In this document: piece by piece, positions 43,477-50,505 of the stretch
Layout of the letters: every line of letters begins with the position of its first letter
Numbering within the stretch: the first letter of the stretch is position 1
Assembly (NCBI RefSeq): GCF_000633455.1
Contig: NZ_AYMG01000001.1
Span: 310,001 to 374,000 of the forward strand
Origin: Pedobacter jeongneungensis
Lineage (GTDB): Bacteria > Bacteroidota > Bacteroidia > Sphingobacteriales > Sphingobacteriaceae
Direction: 5' to 3'
DNA: 64,000 nt
Translations under genes and position numbers: made by a program
Notes under the pieces: generated by a model
Database searches by the model: none
The model's input: the letters and a program-made list of their open reading frames with translations, nothing else
What the model was told of the DNA's origin: nothing

Positions 43477-44976
43477 ATGAAATTTAAAATTCTAACCATC
43501 ATGGTCCTGTTCTTTTGCCCAATAATTGCACAGGCACAGAATAATGCCCAAGCACTTATCAGCCATTTGAATGTGCTTTTCCACACAAAATCTGCTGAAA
43601 CCATAAAAGATGATTTAAGCGTCGGTTTCTCTATTGCAGCATATACCAGACCATCCGCAGAAGGAATGCTAAAAACCATTTTGCAGCGTTATGCCTGCGA
43701 TTCCGTTCAACTTAAAAACGAAACAAAAACCGTTGACGGAATCCAACTTACCATCATACCTTTCAATAAAGGTAAAGCAGGGAAGGAAAGCGGGGTTTAT
43801 GTAGATTCTAATTACAAGTTGCGTTACATTGATATATTCGACCAGCTTTATGGCATGAACCGCTATAAAAAATCCCTTTTGGTGGCTAAAATTCCTTTTG
43901 AAGTTCAAGATGGATCGATTATTTTAACCGTTAAGGTAAATAACAGCCAACGGCCTTTAAAGTTGCTTTTTGATACCGGTGCCGATGGAATGGCCATTAC
44001 AAAATCACTTGCCGATTCGGTAGGAATTAAAGCTACTCGTCAGCAAAGCACTTCGGTGGTGGGTGGCAACATGCAGATATCCGTTTCAGAAGGTAATACC
44101 ATTCAGCTCGATACTTTTGTGTTGAAAAACCAGAGTTTCGCAATTTTCCCTGAAATGCATAAAGGCAGCGATGGTATCATCGGGAACAGCATTGCCAAAA
44201 ACTACATTACCAAAGTCGATTTCGATAAGAAAGAACTTTACCTGTACAATTTCGGCGATTACCAGTACAATGATCAAGGGACTTCTGTTCCGGTTAGTTT
44301 GCCAGCCGGTTTGTTTATCATCCCTGGCGAGGTAAGCATTATGCCAGGGCAGGCAAATGCCGGAGAATTTGTGTTTGATACCGGCGCATCGTACAACCTC
44401 ATCTGTTTCAGGCCCTTTGTCAAAAAAAATAAATTGCTGGTAAGCGGTTTTAAGCCCGAATACAATGGTACAACCACCAGTATGGGCATAAGCACGCCTA
44501 CGTACAGTGGAAAAGCGGCGGCATTCTCTTTTGCCAACATGCCCAAGCTTTCAAATTTCCCGGTTACCCTAATGGCGGGAGGTGGTCAGAGCGAAAACTG
44601 GAATCCTGGTTTTGATGGCTCTATCGGGATACGCACCATCGGCAGGTATAATTTTACCATCAACATGCAGAAAAAGGAAATTCATTTTGTACCGAACCAT
44701 ACCTTAAATTTCCCCAACGATTTTGTTTTGGGTGCGTATTTATTCGGCTTCGATCAGGATGGAAAATTAAAATTATTAAGCATAGTGGCTCCGGTGGAAG
44801 GTGAAACGATAAAAGCGGGACAGGTGATTGAAGATATTGATGGAGTTGCCACATCAGTTCTACTTAAAAACAGCAAGAAAATGCTTTTGGTTTTAGAAGC
44901 CCCATCGGGTAAAACATTTAAAATTTCTTATACCGTAAACGGTGAAAAACAAAATATATCCATAACCAAAAAATAA
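43477..44976 (+). CDS. Secreted two-lobed aspartic protease with PDZ-like tail
   Basis: The 499-residue protein has a signal peptide ending in AQAQ and a helical propiece-like N-terminal part. Two retropepsin-like lobes follow. Lobe one has LLFDTGADGMAITKSLADSVG (Asp near 166) and DGIIGNSIAKNYITKVDF. Lobe two has FVFDTGASYNLICFRPF (Asp near 300) and DGSIGIRTIGRYNFTINMQKKEIHFVPN. Having both DTG halves in one chain should make a self-sufficient active site. About residues 425-499 (KLLSIVAPVEGETIKAGQVIEDIDGV) look like a PDZ domain. ATG 43477 starts the signal peptide. The target protein is unknown. Confidence 0.87.
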   Translation: MKFKILTIMVLFFCPIIAQAQNNAQALISHLNVLFHTKSAETIKDDLSVGFSIAAYTRPSAEGMLKTILQRYACDSVQLKNETKTVDGIQLTIIPFNKGKAGKESGVYVDSNYKLRYIDIFDQLYGMNRYKKSLLVAKIPFEVQDGSIILTVKVNNSQRPLKLLFDTGADGMAITKSLADSVGIKATRQQSTSVVGGNMQISVSEGNTIQLDTFVLKNQSFAIFPEMHKGSDGIIGNSIAKNYITKVDFDKKELYLYNFGDYQYNDQGTSVPVSLPAGLFIIPGEVSIMPGQANAGEFVFDTGASYNLICFRPFVKKNKLLVSGFKPEYNGTTTSMGISTPTYSGKAAAFSFANMPKLSNFPVTLMAGGGQSENWNPGFDGSIGIRTIGRYNFTINMQKKEIHFVPNHTLNFPNDFVLGAYLFGFDQDGKLKLLSIVAPVEGETIKAGQVIEDIDGVATSVLLKNSKKMLLVLEAPSGKTFKISYTVNGEKQNISITKK

Positions 44977-44984
44977 TTACACAG

Positions 44985-46118
44985 ATGAAAAAATTACTCC
45001 ATACACTTTGTTTATGGCTGGTTGCTTTTGGTTGCTTTGCGCAAAGCCAATCGTTAAATAGCGTATTGCAGCAAGCCAAGAAAGAGAACAAACTCATTTT
45101 TGTCGACTGTTACTTCACAGGATGCATTCCATGTGCTCAAATGGATGAAAATGTTTTTCCAAATGCTGTAGTAAAATCAGAAATGGATAAAAATTTCCTG
45201 ATGCTTAAAGTCGATATTTTTAAAGATAAACTAGGCGATACCCTAAAAGTGCAGCACATTTTAAATGGTTTCCCAACTTTTTTAATTTTAAATGGAGATG
45301 GAAAGTTAATCAGCTCATCATCGGGATATAAAGATCCTGGAAATTTAATCGCATTGTTTACCAGCGCACGCCAGAAGGCAAGCGAACATCAGTTTTTATC
45401 TGGTTTTTCGACAAAATACGAAGAAAAGAAATACCCGGCCTTTTATATAGAATTCTGTAAAACAAGGAAAGGGCTATCAGGCAGTACTTTGGCTGCTTAT
45501 AGTGATACGGTAAAAAACTTTAAGGCCGAGAATGCCTTGTTGCCTTATTTGGTTTCGAGATCGGCTGATGAAAAGGCAATTGCAACTATTTTTTCTGATT
45601 ATAATGGTTTCGCATCTCTTTATGGCGAGGATGTATTGCAGCCTGTAATAGATTATGGATTAACGCAAAAGTTGGTCAAAACATTAAAAACAGATTTGAA
45701 TGATCTTGCTTTTGAAAGATTTTTGGCAAGCCAGAAAAAATATTTTTCAGATAAAAGCTGGAAAATATGCCTTCAAACTTTAGGCAACAAATACTTTTTG
45801 AGTATAAAAAAAGATACTGCATGTTTTCTGAAATTCTCAATCAAAAATCCGGTTTTATATCAATATCACTTCAATGCGCTTTACAGTACGCTACTGGTTA
45901 AAAATGGTTTTACACCAGAAATTACCAAACTCTTTTGTCAATGGGCTGATGCCATTGTTACAGAAGATAGCGGTCTTGAGTTTATGAAAACTGCTGCGGC
46001 AATACATAAAAAAGCGCACGATGAGGGTGGTTATAACAAATTTATAAAAATGGCTGCCACATATAGCAGCAGGTATAAAATGAAAGCAGAACTGATAGAA
46101 CCGATGGGCTCGAAATAA
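44985..46118 (+). CDS. Secreted thioredoxin-fold protein
   Basis: The 377-residue protein has a signal peptide ending in GCFAQ and a thioredoxin-like domain at about residues 22-135. The redox motif is Cys47-Ile-Pro-Cys50 in FVDCYFTGCIPCAQMDENVF, followed by VDIFKDKLGDTLKVQHILNGFPTFLIL with the cis-Pro. The rest is helical without a known domain. The arrangement resembles DUF255/thioredoxin-7 type proteins. It is eight bases after the aspartic protease gene and is the last gene of the locus. Confidence 0.87.
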   Translation: MKKLLHTLCLWLVAFGCFAQSQSLNSVLQQAKKENKLIFVDCYFTGCIPCAQMDENVFPNAVVKSEMDKNFLMLKVDIFKDKLGDTLKVQHILNGFPTFLILNGDGKLISSSSGYKDPGNLIALFTSARQKASEHQFLSGFSTKYEEKKYPAFYIEFCKTRKGLSGSTLAAYSDTVKNFKAENALLPYLVSRSADEKAIATIFSDYNGFASLYGEDVLQPVIDYGLTQKLVKTLKTDLNDLAFERFLASQKKYFSDKSWKICLQTLGNKYFLSIKKDTACFLKFSIKNPVLYQYHFNALYSTLLVKNGFTPEITKLFCQWADAIVTEDSGLEFMKTAAAIHKKAHDEGGYNKFIKMAATYSSRYKMKAELIEPMGSK

Positions 46119-46234
46119 ATAAGAAATTACATCATGTAGAAGTGGTGGAATATTGAATAGTTAATGATCAAAGTAGCTTATCCGGATGGGTAAGCTTTTT
46201 GTTTTTGTTCATATAATGGTTACATTAACTTTAT

Positions 46235-46263
46235 TTTGTTTTCGGGCTAAAAATCTACTTTTG
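46235..46263 (+). promoter_or_regulatory. Promoter of the GDPD-GH16 gene
   Basis: TTTG at 46235-46238 and TACTTTTG at 46256-46263, 17 bases apart, match the Bacteroidota consensus. They lie 87 bases before the ATG, so this gene starts a new transcription unit. Confidence 0.65.
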
Positions 46264-46350
46264 AATTTTCATCCGCATAACAAGGCCAGCATGACTTTAA
46301 GATCTCTATAGAATGATTGATTATGATGGCTTCATAAATAAAACCAAAAC

Positions 46351-47856
46351 ATGAAACGAGTACTTATTTCTGCACTGATGTTGTTCATTTTTACTGCTTC
46401 TTTTGCCCAAAAATTTAACTGGAACAAAAACCAGGTAATCGCGCACCGTGGCGCCTGGAAGAAAAACAATTTCCCTCAAAATTCCATCGCTTCTCTAAAT
46501 GAAGCTGTAAAACTAGGCTGTTATGGCTCAGAGTTCGACGTATGGATGACGGCAGACGGTGTTTTGGTGATTAACCACGATCCGGAATTTCAGGGTTTAA
46601 CCATCGAAAAAGTTAGCTATAATGAGTTATTGACTAAAACCATGAGCAATGGGGAGAAGATCCCAACTTTAGAGGCTTATTTGCTCGAAGGAAAAAAACA
46701 GAAAAGTACGAAACTGATTTTGGAGATCAAACCATCACTCATCAGTAAAGAACGCGGTATTGACGTCACCAATAAATCCGTAGAAATGGTGCAGAAGTTA
46801 AAAGTAACGGACTGGGTAGAGTACATCAGTTTTGATTACGATTACTGCAAACGTGTTTTAGCTTTATTGCCAAAAGCAAAAGTGGCTTATTTAAGAGGTG
46901 AAATCAGTGCCGAGCAGATGAAAGCAGATAAATTAACGGGTGTTGATTATCATTATAGTGTTTACCAAAAAGATAACTGGATCGAAAACGCGCAAAAACT
47001 GGGTTTAACTGTAAATGCCTGGACGGTAAATACGGCACCGGAGATGCAGTGGCTTTTGGCACATAAAGTAGATTATATTACCACTAACGAGCCTGAATTG
47101 CTTTTCGAAGAAATTAAAAAAACGCCGGTTGTGCAAGGGTGGAAATTAAAATGGGCAGATGAATTTGATGATGCCGGATTGCCTTTAGCCAAAAACTGGA
47201 GTTATGACGTGGGCGGAAAAGGCTGGGGAAATAACGAGCTTCAATATTACACTGATGCCGATAGTGCAAACGCCGTGGTAAAAAAAGGAAACCTGAATAT
47301 TACTGCGATAAAGGCTGATAAAGAGGCCAACCATTATACCTCGGCCAGGCTGGTAACCAAAAACAAATTCGACTTTAAATACGGCAGAGTAGAAGTGCGC
47401 GCTATGTTGCCAAAAGGCAGGGGTTTGTGGCCTGCAATTTGGGCATTACCAACTGATTGGAAATATGGTAACTGGCCAAAAAGCGGCGAAATTGATATTA
47501 TGGAACATGTGGGCTACGATCCTGACAGTGTGCATGGAACCGTACATACCGAAAAATTTAACCACGTCATCAAAACTCAGGTAGGTAAAGCCTTAAAGGT
47601 TAATAATCCTTATACCGAGTACCATGTTTATGCCATAGAATGGTTTGCCGATCGCATTGATTTCTTTATCGACGATCAAAAATACCTCACTTTTAACAAT
47701 ACCAAAAAAGGATCGGGCGATTGGCCTTTCGATCAGAATTTCCACGTGATTTTAAATGTAGCTGTGGGTGGCGGCTGGGGTGGAAAAAAAGGTGTTGATG
47801 ATGCTATTTTCCCGGCAACCATGAAGGTTGATTATGTAAGGGTGTTTCAGAAGTAA
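46351..47856 (+). CDS. Secreted GDPD-GH16 fusion enzyme
   Basis: The 501-residue protein joins two catalytic domains behind a signal peptide (residues 1-20). Residues about 28-257 form a glycerophosphodiester phosphodiesterase: VIAHRGAWKKNNFPQNS (His32-Arg33), GSEFDVWMTADG (Glu61, Asp63), VINHD (His76), LILEIKP and VNAWTVN...VDYITTNEPELL. Residues about 265-501 form a GH16 beta-glucanase fold with WADEFD, YGRVEVRAMLPKGRGLWPAIWALP and the catalytic SGEIDIMEHVG (Glu380, Asp382, Glu385), ending MKVDYVRVFQK. It probably cuts a beta-1,3- or mixed glucan and a phosphodiester on the same or neighbouring material. Both active sites look intact. Confidence 0.92.
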   Translation: MKRVLISALMLFIFTASFAQKFNWNKNQVIAHRGAWKKNNFPQNSIASLNEAVKLGCYGSEFDVWMTADGVLVINHDPEFQGLTIEKVSYNELLTKTMSNGEKIPTLEAYLLEGKKQKSTKLILEIKPSLISKERGIDVTNKSVEMVQKLKVTDWVEYISFDYDYCKRVLALLPKAKVAYLRGEISAEQMKADKLTGVDYHYSVYQKDNWIENAQKLGLTVNAWTVNTAPEMQWLLAHKVDYITTNEPELLFEEIKKTPVVQGWKLKWADEFDDAGLPLAKNWSYDVGGKGWGNNELQYYTDADSANAVVKKGNLNITAIKADKEANHYTSARLVTKNKFDFKYGRVEVRAMLPKGRGLWPAIWALPTDWKYGNWPKSGEIDIMEHVGYDPDSVHGTVHTEKFNHVIKTQVGKALKVNNPYTEYHVYAIEWFADRIDFFIDDQKYLTFNNTKKGSGDWPFDQNFHVILNVAVGGGWGGKKGVDDAIFPATMKVDYVRVFQK

Positions 47857-48078
47857 CGTGGGTTCGTTTAAAAGGTTAACTGAAAATTGCAAACTTCCAA
47901 TTGAAAACAGGGGAATGTTTCATTGCTGGATTGTTTTATTGTTGGGATAGATTGCTTAATCGACTTTGGGCTCCAGACTAAGGACTTCGGACTAATTTGA
48001 ACTATAAATTTAACTGTCAACTGAAAAATGCTAACTGAAAACTATAACTTGCGGTATCTAAGCTATATTGTATAATTT
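47857..48078. other. Low-complexity spacer
   Basis: Short repeated words such as AACTGAAAA/AACTGTCAACTG and GACTAAGGACTTCGGACT fill this gap. There is no gene and no clear promoter match. Confidence 0.4.
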
Positions 48079-50448
48079 ATGGACTCACGTAGAGAATTTT
48101 TAAAAAAAGCGGCCTTGTTTGCCGGGGCCACGGGCATGGCCAATACTTTGCCCAGTTCGGTGCTAAAAGCCATGTCGATTAACCCAGAGCCAGGCAGCAC
48201 CTTTTATGATGCAGAACACATTGTTTTTTTGATGCAGGAAAACAGGTCGTTCGATCATATGTTCGGTAAAATGAAAGGCGTTCGTGGCTTTAATGATCCA
48301 CATCCGCACATACAGCCGGATGGTAACAAAGTTTGGCTGCAAAAAGATGGTCAGGGTTATACCTATGCACCTTTTCATGTCGACATTAACAAAACGAAAA
48401 TTACCTGGCAAGGTGGTTTGCCACACTCGTGGAATGATCAGGTTGCCGCGCGTAATGGCGGTCGTTATGATAAATGGCTACCCGTAAAAACACCGATGAC
48501 TTTGGCCTATTATGATCGGAATGATATTCCTTTCTATTATGCCATGGCCGATGCCTTTACGATATGTGATCAGCATTTTTGTTCTTCATTAACCGGAACA
48601 ACACCAAACCGCCTCTTCTTTTTCACCGGAACCATTCGTGGAGAGAAAAGCGCAAACCGTGTGGCGGTAGTGAACAATGATCAGGCGGAATCGCAGAACA
48701 ATGTATTTGTAGACTGGCCAACTTTTCAGGAAACGTTGGAAGATAATGGCATCGACTGGCGCATTTACCAAAACGAACTTTGGACATCAAAACTTCCTGA
48801 AGGTGAAATAGACGATTGGTTGGGAAATTACGGTGATAATCCTGTTGAATACATCAGCAGACACAATGTTAAATTATCAGCTTATTTCAGAAAAAACGGC
48901 GATAATACCGTTAAACCTGCCTTAACAGCTAAAGAAGTTCAGGAGAAATACGATAAATTGTCGCAAAAGGAGAAAAATCTGGTTGATAAAGCCTTTACCA
49001 CCAATATTTCTCAAAAAGATTACCTGGAACTTGAGCCTTTTACCTTTAAAAATGATCAGGGCCAATCAGAAACCATCAATGTTCCAAAAGGGGATATTTT
49101 CCACCAGTTTAGAAAAGATGTAGACAGCGGAAAACTGCCAACCGTTTCCTGGTTAGTGGCTCCACAGCGTTTTTCAGACCATACCAGTTCGCCATTATAT
49201 GGAACGTGGTATGTAAGTGAGGCTTTGGATATCCTAACGAAAAACCCTGAGGTTTGGAAAAAAACAATCTTCGTTTTAACCTACGATGAAAATGATGGTT
49301 ATTTCGATCACCAGCCGCCTTTTGTAGTTCCGAATCCTGATGATCCGGGCAGTGGAAAAGTATCAAGCGGAATCAATTATGCAACAGATTTCGAGGCAAG
49401 GAAGGGAAGTCCGATTGGTTTGGGTTACCGTGTACCTTTGGTTATTGCCTCGCCATGGAGTAAGGGCGGTTTTGTAAATTCGCAGGTTTTCGACCATACC
49501 TCTTCATTGATGTTTATGGAAAAATGGCTGGCCAAAAAAACAGGGAAAGCTGTTAAAAGTAACAACATCAGCGATTGGCGCAGAAATATTTCCGGCGATT
49601 TAACTTCCGTATTCAGACCCTACAACGGTGAAGAGATTAAATCTCCTGAGCCCTTAAAACGCGATGTGGTGGTAACCAATATCGGAAATGCTAAAAACAA
49701 ACCCGCACAGGTTGGTCCAACGGCCCTGAATAAAACCGAGGTAGCTAAAATCAATAAATTCGAATCCTTTTCACGTGAAACATCAATCCATGCGCCTAAA
49801 CAGGAGAATGGAACCAAACATGCCTGCGCACTGCCTTACCACTTAATGGTAGATGCAAATGTGGTGAACAACGAAATCGAGCTTACTTTCCAATCGGCTA
49901 AAACCTTATTCGGCAGTGAAACTGAAAGTATTGGCGCACCGTTCAATATGAATACCATCGCCAAATTTAAAGGGGTGGCAGGTAAAACCTGGGCTTATGC
50001 AGTAAAGGCTGGCGATATGCTGAAAGACAATATCAAAATAGATGATTTCGATAACGAAGCTTACGACCTTGCCATCAGCGGGCCTAATGGTTTCTACAGG
50101 AATTTTTCCGGAAGTAAAAAGAATCCTGCTGTTTCGATAAAAGCCTATCCAGAACAAAGTGGTTTGGTAAGTAAAAAACTTAACGGAAACCTTGTTTTTG
50201 CCATAGAGAACAAAAGTGCTGTTTTAATTACCCTGCAAATAATAGATAACAAATATAAAACAGGTATTAAAACAGTAAGCATAAAGGCGAAATCGAGTGC
50301 CAGTGCCGTGTTTAACCTCGCAAAAAATGCCAATTGGTACGATTTCAGTATTGTACAAACAGGCAATACTGTTTTTAAGCAACGTTATGCAGGTAAAATA
50401 GAAACCGGAGAAATTACCCAAACCGATCCATATATGGGTAACGCATAA
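48079..50448 (+). CDS. Phosphocholine-type phospholipase C, Tat-exported
   Basis: The 789-residue protein has a twin-arginine signal (SRREFLKKAALFAGATG). A phosphoesterase domain (about 45-520) shows HIVFLMQENRSFDHMFG, the metal- and nucleophile-bearing SSLTGTTPNRLFFFTGT, FVLTYDENDGYFDHQPPFVVP and VPLVIASPWSKGGFVNSQVFDHTS. Two C-terminal DUF756 beta domains lie at about 595-690 and 705-780. This is the layout of the non-haemolytic phospholipase C / acid phosphatase family. It would release phosphocholine or related head groups from lipids outside the cytoplasm. It follows the GDPD-GH16 gene on the same strand. A parS-like sequence inside it (49767-49782) is probably chance. Confidence 0.93.
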   Translation: MDSRREFLKKAALFAGATGMANTLPSSVLKAMSINPEPGSTFYDAEHIVFLMQENRSFDHMFGKMKGVRGFNDPHPHIQPDGNKVWLQKDGQGYTYAPFHVDINKTKITWQGGLPHSWNDQVAARNGGRYDKWLPVKTPMTLAYYDRNDIPFYYAMADAFTICDQHFCSSLTGTTPNRLFFFTGTIRGEKSANRVAVVNNDQAESQNNVFVDWPTFQETLEDNGIDWRIYQNELWTSKLPEGEIDDWLGNYGDNPVEYISRHNVKLSAYFRKNGDNTVKPALTAKEVQEKYDKLSQKEKNLVDKAFTTNISQKDYLELEPFTFKNDQGQSETINVPKGDIFHQFRKDVDSGKLPTVSWLVAPQRFSDHTSSPLYGTWYVSEALDILTKNPEVWKKTIFVLTYDENDGYFDHQPPFVVPNPDDPGSGKVSSGINYATDFEARKGSPIGLGYRVPLVIASPWSKGGFVNSQVFDHTSSLMFMEKWLAKKTGKAVKSNNISDWRRNISGDLTSVFRPYNGEEIKSPEPLKRDVVVTNIGNAKNKPAQVGPTALNKTEVAKINKFESFSRETSIHAPKQENGTKHACALPYHLMVDANVVNNEIELTFQSAKTLFGSETESIGAPFNMNTIAKFKGVAGKTWAYAVKAGDMLKDNIKIDDFDNEAYDLAISGPNGFYRNFSGSKKNPAVSIKAYPEQSGLVSKKLNGNLVFAIENKSAVLITLQIIDNKYKTGIKTVSIKAKSSASAVFNLAKNANWYDFSIVQTGNTVFKQRYAGKIETGEITQTDPYMGNA

Positions 50449-50451
50449 AAT

Positions 50452-50476
50452 ATCCCCCAAAAAGGGGGATGGCTTT
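50452..50476 (+). terminator. Terminator-like hairpin after the phospholipase gene
   Basis: ATCCCCC and GGGGGAT surround an AAAAA loop and are followed by GGCTTTT. The weak T-run makes efficiency uncertain. It lies four bases after the stop codon. Confidence 0.55.
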
Positions 50477-50505
50477 TGAAAGAAATTATACTTATTTTGT
50501 ATTGT

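Noticed and set aside
47739..47754. CACGTG in the GDPD-GH16 gene as another parS site
   Set aside because: Only the six-base core matches; the flanks do not.
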